Source: Cytophagales bacterium (GTDB lineage Bacteria; Bacteroidota; Bacteroidia; Cytophagales; JAAEPT01). Taken from it: a stretch of 6,217 nt of DNA. Location of the stretch: assembly GCA_011524675.1 (NCBI GenBank), contig WTJX01000206.1, forward strand, positions 1 to 6,217. The letters run 5' to 3'. Of the stretch, positions 1 to 6,017 are shown piece by piece. Numbering within the stretch: position 1 is the stretch's first letter; every line of letters starts with the position of its first letter. The notes beneath the pieces were generated by a model. It had not been told where the DNA came from, did no database searches, and was given only the letters and a program-made list of their open reading frames with translations. Made by a program: the position numbers and the translations under genes.

Positions 1-449
1 ATACATTATATTTCACCGTACCCAAACGTAATATTCAACAAGCGATTATTGGGTTAAACAAGCATCCAAAATGCTTGGTCAACAATATATTTTATAGCGC
101 TAGCATAGAAACAAGTAGTCAAGGACATGAAGAGCTACTTTCTATCACTATCGTAAAACAACATGAGTATACATTAGAAGAATTGATAAGCGAAAGTATA
201 AAAGAATTGGAATCTGTATTTGACATCAAAAACCTTACGTTCTTAAAGCACTACCCTATACCCCATGCTTTGCCAAGCATAAAAAACATTCAATGCAATA
301 TCGAGCCTACAGCAACACTGATTACAGAAGGCATTGCAATAGCAGGGGACCACCAGCTAAACGCTTCTTTACATGCCGCGATGGCGTCGGGCGAAGCAGC
401 TGCACTTATGGCACATCAGCACCTGTCAGGTACGAAAAGTATTATTTGA
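1..449 (+). CDS. FAD-dependent oxidoreductase (amine oxidase/phytoene desaturase-like), C-terminal part only
   Basis: The reading frame is open from the window edge (first full codon at 3) to TGA at 447-449, so this is the last ~148 residues of a longer protein whose N-terminal dinucleotide-binding fold lies outside the window. The end carries the C-terminal FAD-contact signature of the amine-oxidase/desaturase superfamily: a strand (GIAIAGD, around 327-350) followed by a small-residue helix reading NASLHAAMASGEAAA. The GD is the conserved turn that contacts the flavin pyrophosphate or ribityl chain in this family. The preceding part (ITIVKQHEYTLEELISESIKEL, then HYPIPHALP) resembles the substrate-domain end of bacterial NAD(P)/FAD-dependent oxidoreductases annotated near protoporphyrinogen oxidase and carotenoid desaturases. 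The substrate cannot be told from this fragment. The TTG at 75 is internal, not a start, because the frame continues upstream. No transmembrane segment is visible. Confidence 0.8.
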   Translation, partial: TLYFTVPKRNIQQAIIGLNKHPKCLVNNIFYSASIETSSQGHEELLSITIVKQHEYTLEELISESIKELESVFDIKNLTFLKHYPIPHALPSIKNIQCNIEPTATLITEGIAIAGDHQLNASLHAAMASGEAAALMAHQHLSGTKSII

Positions 450-506
450 TGAGTATGAACTACCTTATTGGTTAATTCTTTACACAAACAAAAAACACTT
501 TTTAAT

Positions 507-514
507 TACTTTTG
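507..514 (+). promoter_or_regulatory. Candidate Bacteroidota -7 promoter element (TAnnTTTG) for the glutathione peroxidase gene
   Basis: TACTTTTG matches all fixed positions of the Bacteroidota sigma-factor -7 consensus TAnnTTTG. It lies 24 nt before the ATG at 539, giving a predicted transcript start near 519-523 and a short leader. No good -33 TTG is found at the usual spacing, so only half of the promoter is supported. If used, it would allow expression independent of the upstream oxidoreductase. It would also rule out translation from the TTG at 512, which lies inside the motif. Confidence 0.4.
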
Positions 515-538
515 TTAAAATCACTAAATACAAAAACT

Positions 539-1060
539 ATGTTATTATTTCAATTACTCTTCGTTTTAAACATGAGCATGACAGAATCAAAATCATTATA
601 CGATTATGAGGCAAAAACCCTTGATGGAAAGACTATTCATTTTAGTGACTACAAAGGTAAAAAGCTTCTTATTGTGAATACAGCTTCTAAGTGTGGATAC
701 ACAAAGCAATATAAAGATTTACAACAACTACATGAGCTTTATGGAGATAAAATCGTAATTCTAGGCTTTCCTTCTGACAACTTTGGAGGACAAGAGTTTG
801 ACAATAATGAACAAATCTCAAATTTTTGCCAAAAAAATTATGGCGTAAGCTTTCAGATGTTTTCCAAGATAGATGTTAAAGGAGCAGACGCACACCCCAT
901 CTATCAATGGTTGATTTCAAAATCTTTGAATGGTAGCAATGAAGAAAAGCCATCGTGGAATTTTTGCAAATACTTGATTAATGAAAAAGGAAAAATTGAA
1001 GCTTTTTTGCCTAGCCGTGTGAAGCCAATGGATGAAAAAATCTTGAATTTCATAAAATAA
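539..1060 (+). CDS. Glutathione peroxidase family thiol peroxidase
   Basis: This 173-aa protein has the full GPx (thioredoxin-fold) pattern and should reduce hydrogen or organic peroxides, probably using thioredoxin rather than glutathione, as non-animal members do. The tetrad is visible: peroxidatic Cys52 in NTASKCGYT, Gln85 in FGGQE, and Trp140-Asn141 in KPSWNF. Cys97 (ISNFCQKNYG) matches the resolving cysteine of two-Cys members such as E. coli BtuE. The usual FPCNQFG reads FPSDNFG here, so the third, non-essential cysteine is Ser79. The N-terminus (MLLFQLLFVLN) is hydrophobic and may be a short signal or anchor segment, which would place the enzyme at or beyond the inner membrane. Start choice is uncertain: ATG 539 sits just after the TAnnTTTG motif; TTG 512 would add nine residues including lysines and make a better signal peptide; ATG 572 or 578 would give a cytosolic form. 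No Shine-Dalgarno site is seen. A strong hairpin follows the stop by 40 nt. Confidence 0.93.
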   Translation: MLLFQLLFVLNMSMTESKSLYDYEAKTLDGKTIHFSDYKGKKLLIVNTASKCGYTKQYKDLQQLHELYGDKIVILGFPSDNFGGQEFDNNEQISNFCQKNYGVSFQMFSKIDVKGADAHPIYQWLISKSLNGSNEEKPSWNFCKYLINEKGKIEAFLPSRVKPMDEKILNFIK

Positions 1061-1100
1061 CCCTACAATCTTTAACAAAGATTCAGCTATCAGAAAGCAT

Positions 1101-1139
1101 ATAAAAATCAAAAGACAAATTTCGTCTTTTGATTTTTAT
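1101..1139 (+). terminator. Perfect 16-bp stem-loop, probable intrinsic terminator after the peroxidase gene
   Basis: The arms 1101-1116 (ATAAAAATCAAAAGAC) and 1124-1139 are exact reverse complements around a 7-nt loop (1117-1123). The stem begins 40 nt after the peroxidase stop. The 3' arm ends in a T-rich stretch, with the matching A-rich stretch on the 5' side, so termination could work in either direction. It separates the peroxidase unit from secA. The stem is AT-rich, so its strength is uncertain. Confidence 0.65.
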
Positions 1140-1335
1140 CACCCTCATGATCCTAATCGTTCTATTTTTTTGAAATGATAGCGACACTAAATAATCCCTT
1201 AGCCTACCTATCCTACCCCCTATCAGTAAGCTTTTTCTTTTCCTCTATTAACAATCCCACACTTTTTGAAACTTTTCGCTCAAATATTCTTTCGAAACAC
1301 TTATCTTTAAAGCCTGCTAAAAATGAGGATAAGTT
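1140..1335. other. Intergenic region upstream of secA, with a weak candidate promoter
   Basis: No coding frame is supported here. A pyrimidine-rich patch lies at 1196-1222 (CCTA-like words at irregular spacing). TATCTTTA at 1302-1309 matches seven of eight positions of TAnnTTTG if the last base is allowed to differ, and lies 26 nt before the secA ATG, which suits a -7 element. No clear -33 TTG is placed correctly. GAGGAT at 1325-1330, five nt before the ATG, is a Shine-Dalgarno-like site, unusual among the genes in this window. Confidence 0.35.
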
Positions 1336-4300
1336 ATGTTGAAACTAATAGGGAAAATCATTGGCACCAAAGCATCCAAAGATATTAAGGAAATTACGCC
1401 TTACGTTACAAAAGTAAACCAAGAATTTGAAAAACTGTCGAGCATCACAGACGATCAGCTGAGAGCAAAAACAGGAGAGATAAAAGCACAAATCAATAAA
1501 GCATTAAGCTCTATTGATACTCAAATAGCCGATATCAAGAAAAACGTAGAAGAAGACGCTAGTCTTGACATTCACCAAAAAGAAGAGCTTTACAACAAAG
1601 TAGATAAGCTCGAAGAAAAAAGAAATGAAGAGCTAGAAAAAGTCTTGATGGATGTACTACCACAGGCATTTGCAGTAGTCAAAGAAACCGCTCGTAGGCT
1701 GACCAACAACAAACAATTGGTTGTAACAGCGACGGACAAAGATAGAGCTGTAGCTGAATCTTATGATTGTGTAGAGATCAAAGGAGATGAGGCAGTTTGG
1801 AAAAACGAATGGACAGCTGCAGGTAACAATGTAGTATGGGAGATGGTACACTACGATGTACAGCTCATAGGTGGCATAGCACTACACCAAGGTAAAGTAG
1901 CGGAGATGGCTACAGGAGAAGGAAAAACATTAGTTGCTACCTTGCCAGCATACCTCAATGCCTTGGCAGAGAGAGGAGTACACGTAGTAACAGTAAACGA
2001 CTACCTTGCCAAAAGGGACTCGGAATGGATGGCGCCAATCTTTATGTTTCACGGTATGCGCGTGGACTGTATTGACAAATACCAACCCCACTCGCCCGAA
2101 AGAATCGCTGCTTACCAAGCAGACATCACCTATGGTACTAATAATGAGTTTGGCTTTGATTATCTGAGAGATAATATGTCTAGCGAAAAAGACGAAATAG
2201 TACAGGTGAGACATCACTTTGCTATGGTCGATGAGGTAGATTCAGTATTAGTAGATGACGCTCGTACCCCTCTCATCATCTCTGGACCAGTACCAGCAGG
2301 AGAAGACACGCATGAATATCATGAGCTAAAACCACTTATCTCTAAGCTAGTAGAAAAACAAAAGAAACTCTGCCACGACTACTTAGTAGAAGCTAAAAAG
2401 CTTATCAAAGAAGGTAACGAAAAAGAAGCTGCATTACCTTTGTTCAGAGCTTACAGAGGATTGCCAAAGAGTAAACCTCTCATCAAGTTTCTAAGTGAGC
2501 CAGGGATGCAAGTATTACTGCAAAAAGTGGAAAATGAGCACCTTGCAGAGAACCAAAAGAAAATGCCAGAGGCAGATGAACCTTTGTTCTTTACCATTGA
2601 CGAAAAAAGCAATCAAACAGAACTAACAGAAAAAGGTACAGACTTGATCGCTAACCAAAGTGGAGGAATGTCAGACTATTTTGTCTTGCCGGATATTTCT
2701 ACCACTATAGACGGAATCGAAAAAGATGTAGCCCTCTCAGCAGAAGAAAAATTAAAGAAAAAAGACGAGTTACTTAAAGACTATTCACAAAAGTCACAGC
2801 GACTCCATGCCATCAACCAGTTGCTCAAAGCCTATACCGTTTTTGAAAAGGACACCGAATATGTGGTCATGAATGGTAAAGTAATGATCGTAGATGAGCA
2901 AACAGGTCGTATCATGGACGGTCGTCGCTTCTCGGACGGACTACACCAAGCGCTAGAAGCCAAAGAAAACGTAAAAGTAGAGAGTGCTTCGCAAACATAT
3001 GCTACCGTTACCCTGCAAAACTATTTCCGTATGTATCACAAACTATGTGGTATGACAGGAACAGCAGAAACAGAAGCGGGTGAGCTATGGGAGATCTATA
3101 AGCTAGATGTAGTAGTTATCCCTACTAACAAGCCTATCCAAAGAGACGACAGACAAGACAAGGTTTATAAGACCATGCGCGAAAAGTTCAATGCAGCCAT
3201 TGAAGAAGTGGTAGCATTGACCAAGGAAGGAAGACCTGTACTCTTAGGTACAACCTCCGTGGAGATATCCGAACTACTAAGCAAAATGCTTAAGCTGAGA
3301 AAGATAAAACATCAAGTACTCAATGCTAAGCAGCACGCCAAGGAAGCAGATGTAGTAGCAGAAGCAGGAAAACCTGGTACTGTAACCATAGCGACCAACA
3401 TGGCAGGACGTGGTACTGATATCAAGCTGACCAAAGAGTCAAAAGCTGCGGGAGGACTAGCCATAGTAGGTACAGAAAGACACGAATCAAGACGTATAGA
3501 CAGACAGCTAAGAGGTAGAGCAGGACGACAAGGAGACGTAGGTAGCTCACAGTTCTACGTAAGTCTAGAAGATGACCTTATGAGACTCTTCAAATCTGAT
3601 AGAATAGCCAAAACAATGGATCGTCTCAAGTTTGAAGAAGGAGAAATGTTGCAACACTCTATGATCACCAAATCTATAGAAAAGGCACAAAAGAAAGTAG
3701 AGCAAAACAACTTTGGTGTACGTAAAAGACTCCTAGAATATGACGATGTCATGAACTCTCAAAGAGAGGTCATCTACAAGAAAAGAAGAAACGCACTTTA
3801 TGGAGATAGGTTAGAATTAGACATTCTAAATACGCTTTATGATTTGTGTGAAGAGCTAGTCATCAATGGAAAAGAGTCAAACAATTATGATAACTTTGAG
3901 CTAAGTGTCATTGGAGCATTGGGTATGGATCCTGGATTCAACCAAGAACAATTTCTCAAAACCAAAGAAAACGAATTGACGCGATTGCTCTTTGACAAGG
4001 CACTCAAACAATTTAAACGTAAAAACGAAGTAGTATCAGAAAGTACGCTGAGAACATTCAAACGTATAGACAAAGATAGAGGGGCGGTCATAGAAAATGT
4101 AGTAGTTCCTTTGAGTGATGGACAGCGACATATCAATGTTGTATGTAACTTGCAAAAAGCAATAAAGAGCCAAGGCAAAGAAATGGTAGATGCTACGCAA
4201 AAGTATGCTACATTATCTATCATAGATTTTATGTGGAAGGAGCATTTGAGAGATATGGATGACTTAAAACAGTCTGTACAAAATGCTACTTTTGAGCAAA

Positions 4301-4680
4301 AAGACCCTTTACTCATCTATAAGTTTGAAGGTTTTGAGTTGTTCAAAAAATTAATTTTCAAAATAAATGAAGGTATTATCTCATTTCTCATGAAGTGTGA
4401 TATAGCCGTTTCTGAGCCAGAAAATATACAAGAGGCAAGGCAACAAAAAAGAAGCAAAACCAAGGAAAGCAAAGCTGAAGTACCAGCTGCTGTAGGTAGC
4501 AACTCATCTTCCGAAAGTTATGAAGAAGAAGCCAAGCCAACGCCTAGAGCATCACAAAAAGTATATGGTAGAAACGACAAAGTCAAAGTACAATATATAG
4601 ACGGTTCTATCAAAGAAGGAGTAAAATTCAAATCTGTAGAAGCAGATCTTCAAACAAATAAGTGTGTCATTCTAGAATAA
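1336..4680 (+). CDS. secA: Preprotein translocase ATPase SecA (long Bacteroidota type)
   Basis: This 1114-aa SecA is the motor that binds SecYEG at the inner membrane and uses ATP to push unfolded preproteins through. Visible landmarks are Walker A MATGEGKT (191-198), TYGTNNEFGFDYLRDN (265-280), Walker B/DEAD-like DEVDSVLVDDARTPLIISG (299-317), MTGTAETE (573-580), ATNMAGRGTDI (686-696), and the arginine-rich motif HESRRIDRQLRGRAGRQGD (716-734). The scaffold helix includes RKRLLEYDDVMNSQR (796-810), and the two-helix finger region starts near FMWKEHLRDMD (965-975), followed by FEQKDPLLIYKFE. It is about 200 residues longer than E. coli SecA. Extra segments are a charged coiled-coil-like stretch near 52-100, an insert near 126-170 ending in WEMVHYDVQL, about 65 extra residues between 318 and 416, and a lysine/glutamate-rich insert near 460-490. 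The C-terminal CxCxSGKKYKxCH zinc motif is absent; the tail (1076-1114) is YGRNDKVKVQY followed by a short beta-rich end. The ATG is preceded by GAGGAT. Confidence 0.98.
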   Translation: MLKLIGKIIGTKASKDIKEITPYVTKVNQEFEKLSSITDDQLRAKTGEIKAQINKALSSIDTQIADIKKNVEEDASLDIHQKEELYNKVDKLEEKRNEELEKVLMDVLPQAFAVVKETARRLTNNKQLVVTATDKDRAVAESYDCVEIKGDEAVWKNEWTAAGNNVVWEMVHYDVQLIGGIALHQGKVAEMATGEGKTLVATLPAYLNALAERGVHVVTVNDYLAKRDSEWMAPIFMFHGMRVDCIDKYQPHSPERIAAYQADITYGTNNEFGFDYLRDNMSSEKDEIVQVRHHFAMVDEVDSVLVDDARTPLIISGPVPAGEDTHEYHELKPLISKLVEKQKKLCHDYLVEAKKLIKEGNEKEAALPLFRAYRGLPKSKPLIKFLSEPGMQVLLQKVENEHLAENQKKMPEADEPLFFTIDEKSNQTELTEKGTDLIANQSGGMSDYFVLPDISTTIDGIEKDVALSAEEKLKKKDELLKDYSQKSQRLHAINQLLKAYTVFEKDTEYVVMNGKVMIVDEQTGRIMDGRRFSDGLHQALEAKENVKVESASQTYATVTLQNYFRMYHKLCGMTGTAETEAGELWEIYKLDVVVIPTNKPIQRDDRQDKVYKTMREKFNAAIEEVVALTKEGRPVLLGTTSVEISELLSKMLKLRKIKHQVLNAKQHAKEADVVAEAGKPGTVTIATNMAGRGTDIKLTKESKAAGGLAIVGTERHESRRIDRQLRGRAGRQGDVGSSQFYVSLEDDLMRLFKSDRIAKTMDRLKFEEGEMLQHSMITKSIEKAQKKVEQNNFGVRKRLLEYDDVMNSQREVIYKKRRNALYGDRLELDILNTLYDLCEELVINGKESNNYDNFELSVIGALGMDPGFNQEQFLKTKENELTRLLFDKALKQFKRKNEVVSESTLRTFKRIDKDRGAVIENVVVPLSDGQRHINVVCNLQKAIKSQGKEMVDATQKYATLSIIDFMWKEHLRDMDDLKQSVQNATFEQKDPLLIYKFEGFELFKKLIFKINEGIISFLMKCDIAVSEPENIQEARQQKRSKTKESKAEVPAAVGSNSSSESYEEEAKPTPRASQKVYGRNDKVKVQYIDGSIKEGVKFKSVEADLQTNKCVILE

Positions 4681-4683
4681 TAA

Positions 4684-4704
4684 TATAAGACATAAGGCAT
4701 AAGG
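4684..4704 (+). repeat. Short 7-bp tandem repeat after secA (CATAAGG)
   Basis: CATAAGG occurs twice head to tail (4691-4697, 4698-4704), preceded by a weaker copy TATAAGA (4684-4690). The tract begins four nt after the secA stop and overlaps the left arm of the following hairpin. Its 7-nt period is shared with the two other tracts near 5300 and 6153, although the unit sequence differs. Confidence 0.45.
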
Positions 4705-4719
4705 ATTTATTATGCCTTA
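4693..4719 (+). terminator. 10-bp perfect hairpin just after secA
   Basis: TAAGGCATAA (4693-4702) pairs exactly with TTATGCCTTA (4710-4719) across a 7-nt loop, starting 12 nt after the secA stop. No T-run follows, so it is not a textbook intrinsic terminator. It may terminate weakly or protect the mRNA 3' end. Its last two bases are shared with the next inverted repeat, so the two outer stems cannot both form completely. Confidence 0.45.
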
Positions 4720-4790
4720 GAAGGCTTTGCAAAACCGTCTTTCGCACTTATTCAGCGTAATACAACATTTTAGTTATGCAAAGCCTTCTA
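4718..4790. repeat. 73-bp element with perfect 14-bp inverted ends (MITE-like palindrome)
   Basis: TAGAAGGCTTTGCA (4718-4731) and TGCAAAGCCTTCTA (4777-4790) are exact reverse complements separated by 45 nt. Read as 12-bp terminal inverted repeats flanked by TA on both sides, this is the layout expected of a tiny non-coding element mobilised by a Tc1/mariner/IS630-type transposase, which duplicates TA. It could equally be a local terminator or REP-like hairpin. The 45-nt centre has no ORF. The inverted repeat is seen directly; the mobile origin is inferred from one copy only. Confidence 0.5.
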
Positions 4791-4850
4791 TTACACTTTA
4801 ACACCACAAAACTCTAGCATTAGTAGGTAAACAAAAATATAAACAAGCCT

Positions 4851-5297
4851 ATGTTTTCAGTATTCAGTGACGATCATTATATGGGAGAGGCTTTGAAAGA
4901 AGCACAGAAAGCGAGAGAAGAAGGTGAAGTCCCCGTAGGTGCGGTAATCGTTTGCGAAGAACAAATCATTGCTAGAGCATACAACCAAGTAGAGAAACTA
5001 ACAGATGCTACGGCACACGCTGAACTCATAGCCATAACATCGGCTTCAAACTATATAGGAAGTAAGGTCTTAGAGGATTGTACCTTGTATGTAACCTTAG
5101 AACCATGTCCTATGTGTGCAGGAGCACTGTTTTGGTCAAGAATAGGAAAAGTAGTTTATGGTGCTTCCGATGAAAAAAGAGGCTTTTCGCGTGTAAAACC
5201 CAGCTTATTACATCCATCTACAGCATTAGTTACAGGTATTCGTGCAGATGAATGTAAGCAGATACTAGATAATTTCTTCAAAGCAATACGAAAGTAA
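4851..5297 (+). CDS. tadA: tRNA adenosine(34) deaminase, TadA-type
   Basis: This 148-aa zinc deaminase should convert A34 to inosine in the anticodon of tRNA-Arg(ACG), a step normally essential in bacteria. The zinc site is complete: His56 with catalytic Glu58 in TAHAEL, and Cys86 and Cys89 in LEPCPMCAGAL. EVPVGAVIV (26-34) and YNQVEKLTDATAHAE correspond to the TadA substrate-binding region, and GASDEKRGFSRV (104-115) to the loop that contacts the tRNA anticodon arm. The end TGIRADECKQILDNFFK matches the family's C-terminal helix, and the length is close to E. coli TadA. ATG 4851 is preferred over ATG 4881 because FSDDHYMGEALKEA aligns with the first helix of known TadA proteins. No Shine-Dalgarno site is seen; the leader is A-rich, as is common in Bacteroidota. 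It lies 170 nt after secA with hairpins between, so separate transcription is likely. Other nucleoside deaminases share the fold, but the overall match favours TadA. Confidence 0.93.
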   Translation: MFSVFSDDHYMGEALKEAQKAREEGEVPVGAVIVCEEQIIARAYNQVEKLTDATAHAELIAITSASNYIGSKVLEDCTLYVTLEPCPMCAGALFWSRIGKVVYGASDEKRGFSRVKPSLLHPSTALVTGIRADECKQILDNFFKAIRK

Positions 5298-5299
5298 AT

Positions 5300-5334
5300 G
5301 CTAACCATTAAAGGCTAAAAGCCAACTCCTAATT
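5300..5334 (-). repeat. Degenerate 7-bp periodic repeat, five units, minus orientation
   Basis: On the plus strand the units are GCTAACC, ATTAAAG, GCTAAAA, GCCAACT and CCTAATT at strict 7-nt steps. On the minus strand four of five fit or nearly fit NNTTRGC (GGTTAGC, TTTTAGC, AGTTGGC, and AATTAGG with a final mismatch). The same consensus recurs at 6153-6187 in the other orientation. The tract begins three nt after the deaminase stop and contains a mini-hairpin GGCT-AAA-AGCC (5313-5323). It occupies most of the space between the convergent genes. Confidence 0.45.
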
Positions 5335-5373
5335 TGCCAAACAGATACATAAATACCATCCTTACTCTATACT

Positions 5374-5841
5374 CTAGGTATTCTGTCTCTTTATTTTATA
5401 CTTCATGCGGTCTTTGATGATCCAATCTTCTGCTTCATCAATATCATTAAAAAGTTTATACGCATATTTACGCTCTACTTTGATTGATATTTTAGAGTGA
5501 GAAATAAGATGAGATAGGTTTGCATATTCGCTTTCGGATAATACGCTTGCAATACGTCTTATACCTGCATCATTTGCCATTTGGAAACCCTCTTCATAGA
5601 ACCAGTCATTGCTACTATCCCAACGACCAGTATGTTCTTTTGAAATACTGATATATGAGTCTATCTGTTGTTCTTTCATATAATCCAACAGTTTCGTAAC
5701 GATTTCAATGGTGAAATCCAACGGCAAATCCGATGTACCTTTCCAAAATACATAGAGGATATTCTTCTGTTTAGAGTAAAACACAGAGTACTCTATATCA
5801 GAAGGCTTTTCAGCTTCTATAGTAAAAAATACTTCTTTCAA
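5374..5841 (-). CDS. STAS/SpoIIAA-like domain protein of unknown role
   Basis: This 155-aa soluble protein has an alternating strand-helix layout like the SpoIIAA-like (STAS_2/SEC14-type) small proteins common in Cytophagales. It starts with strands YSVFYSKQKNILYVFWKG (18-35), then a helix DFTIEIVTKLLDYMKEQQI (42-60), then strand SYISISKE. The central segment DWFYEEGFQMANDAGIRRIASVLSES (79-104) resembles the family's W-x-x-x-x-F-P-x-A-x-x-x-G-x-R-R-I-A-V-V pattern, and the end LFNDIDEAEDWI (130-141) matches the usual F-D-D-x-x-E-A-x-x-W-L close. Such proteins are suspected of regulatory protein-protein contacts, but no partner or anti-sigma gene is adjacent, so no function is assigned. The assignment is by pattern recall. 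The only usable start is TTG at 5841; a stop lies five codons upstream in frame and the next in-frame ATG is at residue 55. The TTG overlaps the stop of a small upstream ORF. It is convergent with the deaminase gene. Confidence 0.7.
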   Translation of the reverse strand: MKEVFFTIEAEKPSDIEYSVFYSKQKNILYVFWKGTSDLPLDFTIEIVTKLLDYMKEQQIDSYISISKEHTGRWDSSNDWFYEEGFQMANDAGIRRIASVLSESEYANLSHLISHSKISIKVERKYAYKLFNDIDEAEDWIIKDRMKYKIKRQNT

Positions 5842-6017
5842 TGGGGGGTGAATTTAGTATTATAGTATAGCCTATATTCATTTGAACAAAGCTTTACACT
5901 ATCACTCATACGTAGATTACTCGATTTAGATTCGTTTTGTGTTGTTTTATTTTGGGCTGCATATAAATTTTTCGTTTCATACTGATAATAAGGCAGTTGT
6001 CGTTTCGTTGAAGTCAT
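5838..6017 (-). CDS. Possible 59-aa small ORF overlapping the STAS-like gene start
   Basis: An ATG at 6017 opens a frame of 59 codons ending in TGA at 5840-5838. That stop overlaps the downstream TTG start as TTGA, the arrangement seen in translationally coupled genes. The peptide begins MTSTKRQLPYYQYETKN and ends RLYYNTKFTPH. It is polar, rich in Asn, Gln, Lys, Ser and Tyr, has no membrane segment or known motif, and I do not recognise it. The frame stays open about eleven codons further upstream of the ATG. A single extra C in the C6 run at its end would fuse it in frame to the STAS-like protein. It may be chance, since composition is AT-rich and no promoter or ribosome site is clear. Confidence 0.25.
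   Translation of the reverse strand: MTSTKRQLPYYQYETKNLYAAQNKTTQNESKSSNLRMSDSVKLCSNEYRLYYNTKFTPH

Noticed and set aside
917..1111. Minus-strand 64-codon ORF over the peroxidase gene
   Set aside because: It lies antisense to a well-supported gene, has no recognisable protein pattern and shows composition expected of a shadow frame.
1196..1222. CCTA-word cluster upstream of secA as a further heptad repeat
   Set aside because: The CCTA/CCTT spacings are 6, 4, 5 and 7 nt, so there is no fixed period; it is a pyrimidine-rich patch.
1657..4502. Minus-strand ORFs of 61-143 codons inside secA
   Set aside because: All are antisense to strongly conserved SecA motifs and lack domain signatures, so they are shadows.
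4718..4790. Integron attC-like site
   Set aside because: The inverted ends lack the RYYYAAC and GTTRRRY core sites; GTTATGC does not fit, and no integrase or cassette array is present.
5352..5382. AATACC/GGTATT inverted repeat as terminator between the convergent genes
   Set aside because: Only six base pairs around a 19-nt loop with no T-run; expected by chance.
5668..5865. Plus-strand 65-codon ORF opposite the STAS-like gene
   Set aside because: It is antisense to the STAS-like frame, which has a coherent fold pattern; this one has none.
5942..5971. Plus-strand promoter TTG-N19-TAAATTTT
   Set aside because: The spacing is good and seven of eight -7 positions match, but the DNA is AT-rich, the motif lies inside the antisense small ORF, and no plus-strand gene follows within the window.
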